Source: Apostichopus japonicus (taxonomy: Eukaryota; Echinodermata; Holothuroidea; Aspidochirotida; Stichopodidae). Taken from it: DNA of 64,000 nucleotides. The notes below the pieces were generated by a model that was given only the letters and a program-made list of their open reading frames with translations, ran no database searches and was not told the origin of the DNA. Position numbers and translations under genes: made by a program. Each line of letters starts with the position of its first letter. Within the stretch, counting starts at the first letter, position 1. The DNA lies in contig NC_092576.1 of the NCBI RefSeq assembly GCF_037975245.1, positions 26,363,611 through 26,427,610 on the forward strand, read 5' to 3'. This document shows, one piece after another, positions 52,070 to 62,190 of this stretch.

Positions 52070-54641
52070 CAAGCCGAGCACTTGTGATAACACAGAGCAG
52101 TTACAGAAAGAAATTCCTAATCTCTTCCCTGCATGTGCTGTGACTCGCGCTATGTCTAAAAAACTTCAAGAAGTTTCAAATTCGGATCATTCTTCCTTTT
52201 CAAACGAGACTAACTCCAAACATAGGGAGTCTCCTAAGAAATGTCCTCCAAAAGAGGCTTTCCATAATTCCCAAGCGGAATTTAATTTGGCTGATACCTT
52301 TTTGGGTCGCCTTTATAATGATCCCGACCCTCCTTTGGGTCCCCTAAGTTCGTTACCAAACGGTGTGAACCCAGAACAGTCAAACTCTGTTCCTTTTGAG
52401 GTGTTCTCTTCTGATTCCCTGTCAAGAGAACAACTCCTGTTAGAGCAGGAAAAAGATCCTGAACTAACCTTGCTGTGCGACAAGGCAATCACCGAGGACG
52501 AAGCAGAAAACGTCCCGGTTTGTTTTTACCTTAAAAAGGGTATATTAATGAGAAAGTGGAGACCACCAGATGTATCCGCATTTGATGAGTGGCGAGTTTA
52601 TCACCAAGTGGTCGTTCCTAAAGTCTATAGGTCTGATGTATTAAGTTTGGCACATGAGACGCCTTTTTCTGGTCATCTTGGCGTTAACAAAACATACCAT
52701 CGTATTTTTAATCACTTCTTTTGGCCAAATCTTAAGAAAGATGTTTCTTATTTCTGTAGAACATGTCATACATGTCAACTAGTGGGTAAACCGAATCAAA
52801 CAATCCCACCAGCACCACTTAAACCAATTCCCGCTTTTGAAGAGCCTTTTAGTAGAGTGATCATAGATTGCGTCGGTCCTCTACCGAAAACTAAATCTGG
52901 TAACCAGTATATGCTTACTATAATGTGCGCATCGACAAGGTTCCCCGAAGCTATTCCTGTTAGGGATATTAAGGCTAAGACCGTGTGTAAGGTTTTGATT
53001 AAATTCTTTACTTTGGTTGGTTTACCAAAGTCTGTTCAATCCGATCAGGGTTCAAATTTTATGTCAAGAGTTTTCCAACAAGCTATGTATCAGTTGAATA
53101 TTAGACAAGTTACATCTAGCGCTTATCATCCACAAAGCCAAGGTGCGTTGGAAAGATTCCACCAAACATTGAAGAGTATGATTAGGACATATTGTTTTGA
53201 AAATGTAAAAGATTGGGATGAAGGTGTTCATTTCTTAATGTTTGCTGCCCGAGAGTCAATTCAAGAGTCATTAGGGTTTAGCCCGTTCGAGCTTGTGTTT
53301 GGTCACAGAGTTCGTGGTCCACTAAAAATGTTGAAAGAAAAGTGGATGTGCGAGACAGAAGACCTGAATATTCTTGATTATGTCTGTAAGTTCAAGTACA
53401 GACTTCACAGAGCATGTGAGATTGCCAGAGAAAACCTAAAGAGTGCTCAAAATAGCATGAAACTTAGATATGACAAACGTGCGGTAGATAGATCATTTTC
53501 ACCTGGAAACAAGGTATTAGTGTTTTTGCCAGTTCCTAATTCACCATTGCATGCTCGATATTTTGGCCCTTATGTTATTCACAAAAAAGTGAGTGACACT
53601 GATTACATTGTTTTGACTCCGGACAGACGTAAATCCAAGAGATTGTGTCATATTAACATGCTTAAGAAATATTACGAGAGAAACTCTAAGGATAATAGTT
53701 TCAAGATTACGTCATCAATTGTTACTTCTGAAGTAGATTGTGAAGATGAGGTCGAAGGTCAAAATGTTCCAGAAATGTGTATTAAATTGCAAAATTCTGA
53801 TGTAATGTCAAACCTTGATAAGAAGTTATGCCATTTGTCAACTGCTCAAAGTGAGCAAATCGGTTCATTGTTGCGAGATTTTTCACATCTATTTTCAGAC
53901 AGTCCGACCAGGACTAATCTAGTGTATCACGATGTTGATGTGGGTGATTCGAAGTCAATTAAGCAACACCCATATAGAATGAATCCTGTAAAATCTAAGC
54001 ATCTGCGTGATGAAATTCAGTATATGTTGAAACATGATATTATTGAACCTAGCGACAGTGAGTGGTCTTCTCCATGTATTTTGGTTCCCAAACCAGACGG
54101 AAGTTTTAGATTTTGTACCGATTATCGGAAAGTAAACACCGTTACACGGACCGATTCATACCCCATCCCTAGAGTGGATGATTGTATTGATAGAATTGGT
54201 AATGCAAGGTTCGTAACGAAGTTTGACTTGCTAAAAGGGTACTGGGAAATACCACTCACTGATCGAGCTAAGAGAGTGTCGGCATTCGTTACACCCGATG
54301 GGTTATTTCAATATAAAGTAATGCCGTTCGGAATGAAGAACGCTCCAGCGACATTCCAACGTTTGTTAAACAATATAACTGCCAGTTTAGAAAATTGTGA
54401 AGTTTATATTGATGACATTATTGTGTATAGCAACTCGTGGTATGAGCATGTAACTCGTATTAGATCACTTTTTGAGAAGTTAACTGAGGCAAATCTTACT
54501 GTAAATCTTGTCAAAAGTGAGATTGCACATGCAAATGTTATTTTTCTAGGTCACGTGGTTGGTCAAGGCGAGGTAACACCCGTCAAGGCCAAGGTTGAGG
54601 CTATTGACAAATATCCAGTCCCAGCTACGAGAAAGCAATGA
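52032..54641 (+). CDS. Integrase and reverse transcriptase (pol, 869 codons)
   Basis: Residues about 200-250 have the HHCC zinc finger (LAHETPFSGHLGVNKTYHR, then FCRTCHTC). Residues 275-380 hold the integrase core with D279 (VIIDCVGPL), D338 (SDQGSNF) and E374 (GALERFHQTL). A GPF/Y-type module follows (FGPYVIHKKV, 511-520). Only then comes the RT: WSSPCILVPKPDGSFRFCTD, FDLLKGYWEIPL (D732), MPFGMKNAPATFQ and VYIDDIIVYS (D794, D795). Integrase before RT is the reverse of ordinary Gypsy order. The frame ends in TGA (54639-54641) just before RFLGMAGYYRRFC, clearly a nonsense mutation in a continuous protein. Confidence 0.9.
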   Translation: MIWQVAVNPIVTDKPSTCDNTEQLQKEIPNLFPACAVTRAMSKKLQEVSNSDHSSFSNETNSKHRESPKKCPPKEAFHNSQAEFNLADTFLGRLYNDPDPPLGPLSSLPNGVNPEQSNSVPFEVFSSDSLSREQLLLEQEKDPELTLLCDKAITEDEAENVPVCFYLKKGILMRKWRPPDVSAFDEWRVYHQVVVPKVYRSDVLSLAHETPFSGHLGVNKTYHRIFNHFFWPNLKKDVSYFCRTCHTCQLVGKPNQTIPPAPLKPIPAFEEPFSRVIIDCVGPLPKTKSGNQYMLTIMCASTRFPEAIPVRDIKAKTVCKVLIKFFTLVGLPKSVQSDQGSNFMSRVFQQAMYQLNIRQVTSSAYHPQSQGALERFHQTLKSMIRTYCFENVKDWDEGVHFLMFAARESIQESLGFSPFELVFGHRVRGPLKMLKEKWMCETEDLNILDYVCKFKYRLHRACEIARENLKSAQNSMKLRYDKRAVDRSFSPGNKVLVFLPVPNSPLHARYFGPYVIHKKVSDTDYIVLTPDRRKSKRLCHINMLKKYYERNSKDNSFKITSSIVTSEVDCEDEVEGQNVPEMCIKLQNSDVMSNLDKKLCHLSTAQSEQIGSLLRDFSHLFSDSPTRTNLVYHDVDVGDSKSIKQHPYRMNPVKSKHLRDEIQYMLKHDIIEPSDSEWSSPCILVPKPDGSFRFCTDYRKVNTVTRTDSYPIPRVDDCIDRIGNARFVTKFDLLKGYWEIPLTDRAKRVSAFVTPDGLFQYKVMPFGMKNAPATFQRLLNNITASLENCEVYIDDIIVYSNSWYEHVTRIRSLFEKLTEANLTVNLVKSEIAHANVIFLGHVVGQGEVTPVKAKVEAIDKYPVPATRKQ

Positions 54642-55208
54642 ATGCGATTTTTAGGTATGGCTGGGTACTATAGGAGATTTTGTCGGAATTTTTCCGATGT
54701 TGCTGCTCCGCTCACGAATTTATTGAGTAAGAGCACAATGTTTGTTTGGACAGAGAGTTGTCAAAATGCTTTTGATAAAATCAAGGCAATCTTAATGAGT
54801 TCCCCTGTTTTAAGAGCTCCAAATTTTTCTAAGCAGTTTACGTTAGCAACAGACGCAAGTGATTTTGGTGTAGGCGCTGTTCTCTTACAAGTCGATGATC
54901 ACGGTGTCGATCACCCAGTGTGTTATTTTTCTAAAAAGTTCAATTCACATCAAAAGAATTATTCCACCATTGAGAAGGAAACGTTATCTTTGTTGTTAGG
55001 ACTTCAACATTTTGATGTTTACTTAGGCACTACTTCATTTCCAATTATCGTGCTAACCGATCATAATCCTTTAACGTTTTTGCAAAAGATGAGAAACAAG
55101 AATCAAAGATTGATTCGATGGAGCTTATTTTTGCAACAGTATAATTTATGTATTAAGCACATTAAAGGAAAAGAAAATGTCATTCCAGATGTATTGTCAA
55201 GAGCATAA
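54642..55208 (+). pseudogene. RT thumb end and RNase H of pol
   Basis: Same frame as the upstream pol, after its single TGA. MRFLGMAGYYRRFCRNFSDV is the RT tail. RNase H follows with TDASDFGVGAVLLQ (first Asp), STIEKETLSLLLGLQHF (Glu), LTDHNPLTFL (Asp) and IPDVLSRA at the end. All catalytic residues are present. No integrase follows, in keeping with its upstream position. Translation would need stop read-through or reversion. Confidence 0.85.
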
Positions 55209-55304
55209 AATGCATTCGAATATTTATCTTCTCCAATGTGTAATTCCTTAAAAAAGGATCTTCATTGTATTAAAGCTTTGTTCTATGGACCAAACCTTTT
55301 CCCC

Positions 55305-55315
55305 AGGAGGGAGAG
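55305..55315 (+). promoter_or_regulatory. Polypurine tract
   Basis: AGGAGGGAGAG lies directly before the 3' LTR (TGTTATG), the position and composition of a plus-strand primer for reverse transcription. Confidence 0.85.
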
Positions 55316-55986
55316 TGTTATGTAACCCACTTATTCATCTACCCTATTTCGTAATATAAGTTACCATTCAAGTCTCCGAGTCTTCCGATTGTTACTATCC
55401 CAGATGCGCTCACGCATTCTACATAACTGGAACTCGCCAACAAAGTGTTTCTGCGGACTTCATGAATATTCATAACTTACTGGAACATTCCTTTACACTC
55501 CGGGGATAAAAGCCACAGACGCCCGATTGAGCGCCCTCTCCGTTTTCTCCGTTCGTTCCGTTCAGAGGTTGCCACAACTCTGATGTTTCCTTGGCATTGA
55601 TTACTGTGCCCATTTTAAACACAGTATATATTTAACTCTATACTTTTGTCGGAACTCCGACCTACTCACTCTAATGGATTCGCGTCGCTCTATCTGAACT
55701 TTATCTACATCCAGCCGAACTACTTCTAAAGCAAACCTGGACACTATCCGCCTAGCACTATAAGGTAACTCAAGAAATAAGCAGAAACTCTCCCCCCGGT
55801 TCTCCAAGTCCAGAAAGACGTTAATTGAATTAAGAATCTATAGTTATGTATTATGTTCATATTTATACTTTGTTCTGCCATGTAAATAGCTTATTAAATG
55901 CTTTAAACTTACTTTCATCCTCGTGTTCTCCTTTTTATGTCACGTGATCTGTTCTCCACATTAAGTCTGAGAACGGTCACGTAACA
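55316..55986 (+). repeat. 3' LTR
   Basis: 671 bp, same as the 5' LTR with no difference found by eye. Followed by the target duplication CTAG (55987-55990). Confidence 0.92.
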
Positions 55987-55990
55987 CTAG

Positions 55991-57180
55991 CTTATACAGT
56001 GGATGTTCCTTCTTACAATGCATGAACTTTATGGGGGTGCATTGCATTGGAAATTCAATGTTCTATACTACGTTGATGAACACCCTAATACCTGTGGTGA
56101 GTCACACGTACCTCCAGCACCAGAAGTAAATCTTCCAGCAACACCATGGGCAAGGCGTTCGGCTGTCAGGTGATGGGAGATGTGACTCTCCAGGTTATAA
56201 TGCGAAGTAGTGTTAATAAACATTCATGAATTGTAAAACAGAAGAGATTGTTCATACAGAGCTAGTGCAAATCTCTGATACAAGCTCTCTTGCCATGGAG
56301 AAGATGGGATTTGAAAAATGTGCTGACACTATTGAGTCAAACGGAACAGAAGTAGCTCTTCATGCAACAGATCGGCATGCTGGAATCAGGAAGCTTGTAA
56401 GAACTGAATATCCGCACATCACCCACAATTTTGATGTTTGGCACTTTGCCAAATCTGTGCGGAAGAAGTTTAACCTCCAAAGCTAAGAAGAAAGACCATG
56501 ATGCATTGTCACCTTGGATCCATTCTGTGTGCCTGCACTTAGAGTGGTGCTGCCAAAACTGCAACCAAGATCCACAAATGCTACGTGAGAGGTGGACATA
56601 AATTCTTAAGCATATTGTTAATGTTCACACATGGGTTGATGCTGAAAAGTTTCACCAGTGTGGGCCGCACCCCACTTTCAGAAGATGAAAGTCGATTAAG
56701 ATGGTGGCTGAAGCGTGGATCCCCAAGCCACATTGCTCTCCAAGAACTCATCCTCAACATAACTATGCCACACTGGTGCATTCGAGGTATTCCACAACAG
56801 TTTGCTGAAGTTCTGTCCGAAGAGGATACAGTATTCTTACCCACATATGCAGGCTCGTACGCATGTTGCTGTATTGGTGACAAAATATTTTCCATGTCAT
56901 ACTCAAAATCTCAACGTAAATGGGTCGTCAAGAGAAGGTCTATGAAGGAAAGTCATATACTTATGTGCAGGAGATGGTGCCAACTCCATACGTTGGTTTG
57001 AAGGAAATATTGCCTACGAGGACATACAGAACCCTGTCAGACCACAAAGCATTGCCAAAGTGCCCAAGCCAGCAAAAGGAGTGTTTTAGTTTATCAGCTG
57101 AAATCCCGGTTTTATTTAGCTACATCAAGTGTGGCTCCAGAGATTCACTTTCATTCGGATGAAAACACAGAAGATTCACT
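55991..57180 (+). pseudogene. Second THAP/DDE (Kolobok-type) transposase copy, 3' part
   Basis: Downstream of the LTR element: GDGRCDSPGYNAK at about 56172-56211, EIVHTELVQISDTS, MGFEKCADTI, LHATDRHAGIRKLVRTEY and HNFDVWHFAKSVRKKF. Then, in other frames, FHQCG, LRWWLKRGSPSHIALQELIL and YSKSQRKWVVKRRSMKESH. Block for block this matches the 27.2-29.0 kb gene (GDGRCDSPG, ATDRH, HNFD.FH.AK, LKAGSSAHEAL, WVLKARYEAKN). It keeps the acidic residues of the core but has many frameshifts and a deletion between the Cys pair and GDGRCDSPG. It is older than the LTR insertion that splits it. Confidence 0.65.
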
Positions 57181-59985
57181 TGAATCGGAAGCGAAGTGAC
57201 ACGGTTGCTATGTGTATTACCTTATTTTCTCTATGAGATCTTGTATTTACATATGGACCATTGATCGCTGTCTTTATGGTCTACCATCAGTTGGCATAGT
57301 CAAATTATGTGTTTTCTAAAGTTGATCTCAATATTTTCATTTGTTTTAAAGTAACCTTGAGAAATAGGAAATATAGGGTGAACAATCCAATTTTACCCTG
57401 ATTGTAGGGTTCATATGTACAAATTTCTCAACCAGGTAATAAAAGTTATTCAACATCGATATCATGACGGCTTGATTATGCAGAGGCAACTCCTACACAG
57501 TACAGTTTAGGACTAGCAGCCCCGGTATCGACTACTAAATATGAGTAGGGTAAAATTGGGTTCGTTAACGCAAAAATGTGTTAGTCAGAATAACAAAACA
57601 GTCAATGTGGCTGAACATCTCGTAAATTATTCCTTACGGCATTTCTAGAGGACATCATGCCCAAGTATACATCATTCTTAAGGAGTTAAATATGCTGTTA
57701 TTGCTTCTATTTTGGCCAAATTTCTTCAAGCAGGTGTGAATGGAAGGTAGATGCTCTTTCAATCTTTAGTTGCGTAAAAGATCGCTTTAGTGTCATAGGG
57801 AAATTGAAATATTTTGCAAACCAGACTGCAGCCGAAAGATGAGATTAATAATTTGGAAAATGTATGTAATCACGCTAATGGAGTAGCGGTTCAGAGTAGC
57901 AGTGATGTAGAATATTTGTTGAGCGGTTGGCTTTGGTAACAGAGATCCCATGTCATATGATAAATTGTATTTTGGTAATTGGCCTAACAGGTCTTCCAGT
58001 GAATGATAAAGATTGATCATCGATACTAAAATTGACCCATACTGAGTATCCTTATGTAATTTTACCATCAGAAAAGTTACTGACCTCCATTACGAAATAT
58101 TTCATACTTTCAGAGACTCTAGTAATGTTAAGCATAATAGCACTATTATAGCAGGGTGACAATACACGTTTAGTCATATTATCTTGTGGGCAAACCTGAA
58201 TATCTAATATACTGTAGTATACTTTTGGTTTGTTTAAGGGGGAGGGGGTATTTTAAATTTTATGTGGTCATGTTTCCTTAGAGAGAATTGTTGAACAGAC
58301 TTTATTAACATTTCTTTGCAGTGGGGGTCTCTTTAGATACTGCTGCACCTGGTCAACTAAGAAAGGTCCAAATCTATTTGTGTAACTGTTTAAACACAAA
58401 TTCGCACATAGACCTTAGACCTATCATAATTTAAAATGTCTTTTTGAACTAGATATTGGTGAACAGGTTTCATGAAAGATGTCTCTCTTCTCATTCAATA
58501 TCTCTCACCATCACCAAACTTCCATTTAAATGTGCACCTCCTGTTTGTTTGAAATACATTTTGAAATGAAAATTCTTCTTTGACAAAGGGAACGCCCCTA
58601 CCCTAATAAAATATGTGTTTATAAATTCATATCAGATGGAGACGAAGTCCACGTGTTATGCTGACATGGGATCTTTGTGTTCTGTAATGTTTAAGTAGAA
58701 TTGAAACGTAGTACTGGTAAGCTATCTTTGAAGAAGCTGCAAAGAGTAATGAGTGGAAGTGTGAAACTGGTCATTGCACTTGCCAGTGAAACATTGCAAA
58801 ATAAGAAGCATAAGTTTGAACAGGTTAGGCTAATAGGTAGTGCAAGTGGCCTGCCCTTCCACTCCCTTGCAAAAAAAATGAATTGAAGACTTCTATTCAC
58901 CTAGACTGGTCATGGGATCTATTGTCAGCATCTTGATATTTTGGATTCAGACTGTGGCAAGATAACTGTCGATGAGTGACTTAGATTAGCTGGATATACG
59001 ATCTGCATATGTCTCTCAATGTATTGATAACCTACAGATGCCATTTTATTAAGTGGATGTGTAAGATGCAAGAAGCATGGTTCTGAAATAATCAGATCGA
59101 AGCACGATTGCAGTTGTGCAGCAAGTGTTTCTCTCTACATTGATCTGTCGCTCTGTTGGGATCGAATGTGATGGCAGTTTGGCTTTCCTAGAAGGCTTGT
59201 ACACAGCCGGCATTCAAGGAATGGAATGATCATCCTGAATTCTCAAGACTCTTTTTCGACCTCAGGACATGACAAATCTGACTCGGCGTGGCTTCAGATA
59301 ACCCCACACTTGACCCTTTATTAAAGACTTGTGGAACACACATTTATTTCCAAATCAGAATTACAGAGCAAATATACAAAGGACAGTATTAGAAACTATA
59401 AAGGGATTTGTGCATACGAAAACTATACAGTTCCGTCTGGTTCTGGAAACTTCGATTGAATCTGGTACACAGAACATGATGGAATAGGCCTTGTATTTCC
59501 TTTTCCCAGGCGACCCATGCCCCCATAGTGTAAACATCATGTAGGCGATGAATCTGTATTGCCGGTATATCGTTAGAAAGAATTCAGAAGTGATCAATGA
59601 GGCAAGAGTGTTCTTGCGTTGAAACAACGGCTGACATTTATTACAAACTCTACACAATATGAAAATGGAAATATACAAATGAACAATATACAATGGCTCA
59701 ATAGACTTAAATGGCTTAAAGGACTCTTTACTCTTATTTAAAACTATCCTTACTTGGGGGAAATCTATACCCAATACTACGAAATATTCACAGAACCTAT
59801 GCTCCTTCTGTGAAATACCAATTACAGAACTGTGTACCATAAATACTCAAGCTACAAAATAACTCTTGTACTCTTACAATGGTGTATAAAAATGTATAAA
59901 GCGTATAAATAACAATGTAAAATGAACATTATGAAATAATCTGCATAAATAATATAAAACGTTTGCCAACAGGCGAGGAATTTTA
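57181..59985. other. No gene seen
   Basis: 2.8 kb without a recognisable frame. A 61-codon frame at 58701 (TGKLSLKKLQRVMSGS) and a 159-codon minus frame at 59361-59840 have no motif I can name and are probably chance. Confidence 0.45.
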
Positions 59986-60582
59986 CACCTTCGTGCATTT
60001 TTACGTGACCCGTCGAACGGGATACAAAACGTCACGGCCAAACGGCACTACCAAACCACCCCATTCTTACAAACGAAACTCAGGTCAAGCGAGCCAAAAA
60101 AAAAAGTACATACGCCCACCGACCTGTAGAGACAAAACGCCCAACCATCCACTGTAACATTCAAAAAACCACAAAAGGACGACCAGCACGCAGCGAAACA
60201 AAACAGCCTTCCCCAGCACACCAGCGTCCAAGAAAGGCAGCCCCAGATAAACGGCGAAAATCGCCTTCAACTTGAAGGCGAATGTCAGACTTCACCGCCT
60301 CCAGGACTGTCTGCCAACTGGCAAATTTCCCCCTAAAAACAACATCACATCTATTCCTCCAAATAAGTTTTTTTAGAACAGAACAAACATAAATTATACG
60401 CTGCAACACAGCAACAGAACAAATTGGAGGATCTAATCCATATAAAACAAAGCCCTGTCCTACCGACCAGGAACGGTCTCCCGTTAAACGGTCGGTCCAG
60501 GACTGAAACCACTCCCACAAGTTCAAAACAAAGGGGCAATGCCAAAAAACATGGGCAGTACTTTCTAAGCTGTCACCTTCGT
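59986..60582 (-). mobile_element. 5'-truncated LINE insertion, copy D (ORF2 end and 3' end)
   Basis: Insert 59995-60573 on the minus strand, with the same ORF2 tail as 32.6-33.2 kb (LWEWFQSWTDRLTGDRSW, WRNRCDVVFRGKFAS), a frameshift near 60165, and the 3' region ending cgggtcacgtaaaaa. The direct repeats CACCTTCGT (59986-59994 and 60574-60582) are the target duplication. The break point in ORF2 is a few codons from that of the 32.6-kb copy, but the insertion sites differ. Confidence 0.8.
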
Positions 60583-61599
60583 AATGGCCAGCCTAGGGCA
60601 ACACATTATAGGCCTTTTCACCATACTGTTCCTAGACAGCAGGAATTTCAACCTCCTGAACCCACAAACTCTCAAGAGACTTGGCACTCTATAGCTATCC
60701 ATAAAGGCTAAGATTAAAAGGACAAGCTCTGAGACAACTCTATAGTAACAACAGTAAAAATAATGTTCAAGATACAAAATACAAATACAGTATACGCTCT
60801 CTACACTGCGAGCAGTACAATACTCAAAATACAGGTACAGTAAAATAATAATCTCTCAATACAACTCAACTGTCAATACAGTACAATACACGTAACTGTT
60901 AATAACTCTTGGTAAACTGAAACCCAACGTAACCGGTATTGTCACTCTACAGTATAAAGGTACGCAATACTATACACCCACGTGCTTAACGATACACAAG
61001 ACACGCTATACACCCATAGGACCAAGGTCCAAATACAACCTAACAAATGTACTTTATACAACAAAGTACAGCCTAGCCAAACACTTAAAAACTGATTCAA
61101 TTAATTAACAATAAGGGTACGTACGGCATTTAACAATAATAATATATATTACTTAATCCCTTACTATACTGAAGTCAACTCGCTCGCGGATAACATGACG
61201 AAGGAGACTCTTCGCTCGCGGTACAGGAAGCTCGCGGACATCGAGACTCCATCGACGGTAGCCAGCTCGCTATACAGTATGTTGGTATGATCCGCCATCT
61301 TGGAAACCAATGACTTCGAGCCAGAAGCCGAACCATCCAAAACCTGAGGCATCCTGCCTCTAAGAAGGGTGACATCTCCTTCCTGACTTCAGGCAGTAAA
61401 GATATAGAGTAAATCTGGGCTATTGACGACCCAAGATTAAATGAAATATGACCAAAATATGAAAGGGATAACGAGACGAGGCGAGCCCCGGAGCCTGCAG
61501 GGACGATGTTCGCCATACAACAACGTGTACAGAACTGGAGAAATACACGTGGAAACAATTAACGCTACAAACTGACTGTTACGGCATATTACATAATAT
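60583..61599. other. No gene seen
   Basis: Rich in 'acaatac' and 'cagtac' like words (60720-61060) and a short direct repeat of 'cgctcgcgg' near 61190-61235. Minus-strand frames here have no known motif. Confidence 0.45.
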
Positions 61600-62190
61600 A
61601 TGCAAATACAATGGGTGCACACAACAAAATTTCACTTTACTACATTAACACCGAGTATAAATAAATTCTGACTATTGGATGCGGAGTTATTACCATTTGG
61701 AGGTTTGACCCTGTGACCTCATAATTATTAATGACAAAGGAGCATCAAAATCAAGTATGACTTCAATCCATCTCCGTTGTTCAGTTACCGTGTTTACAAC
61801 TATTTTAGTGAAAATAAACTTTAGCCCCGCCCCTGCAAGATATGCATAATATAAACTTGAAGATATATCACCATGTACCCAATTTCTACCAACATATTAA
61901 TAGCATAGCACGTATGAATAAATTTGGACATTCGGTTACAGAGTTATTAGCATTTGGTGATTTTCACATTTAACCCCGTGACATAAAACTTATAATAACA
62001 TGAGCACCAAAATCAATAGCGGAATATACTCACTGTGGTGCATCTATGTACCAAGTATGACTTAATGAAGTCTGTCATTGTTCAGTTGCCGTGTTTACAA
62101 CTATTTTAGTGAGAATCAACTTACTAGATATGCATATCAACTTTAAGAAATATCACAATGTACCTGCTATCTACCAACATATTAATGTCG
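61600..62190 (-). repeat. Two units of about 300 bp of the AGGTCA-containing repeat
   Basis: 'gttcagttrccgtgtttaca' and 'actattttagtga' recur with a shift of about 301 bases (61791 and 62092), with matching upstream ('aagtatgactt') and downstream ('ctaccaacatattaat') words. Read on the minus strand it carries 'gaggtcacagggtcaa', as in the 1.7-kb repeat. Confidence 0.65.

Larger units (their letters stand above)
49828..55990 (+). mobile_element. Complete Gmr1-type Ty3/Gypsy LTR retrotransposon
   Basis: Two 671-bp LTRs (49832-50502, 55316-55986), identical as far as I can read, start TGTTATG and end GTAACA, flanked by the 4-bp duplication CTAG. Inside are a primer-binding site, gag, protease, integrase, RT, RNase H and a polypurine tract. 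Integrase lies before RT, the order of copia-like elements, while the RT is Ty3/Gypsy-like. That combination defines the Gmr1 group described from deuterostomes. Despite identical LTRs the coding part has a frame break between protease and integrase, one stop before RNase H and no visible zinc knuckle. So the copy is recent but probably not autonomous now. Confidence 0.9.

Noticed and set aside
59361-59840. 159-codon minus-strand open frame
   Set aside because: No motif, unlikely composition for a protein and no splice or start context; probably chance in AT-rich sequence.
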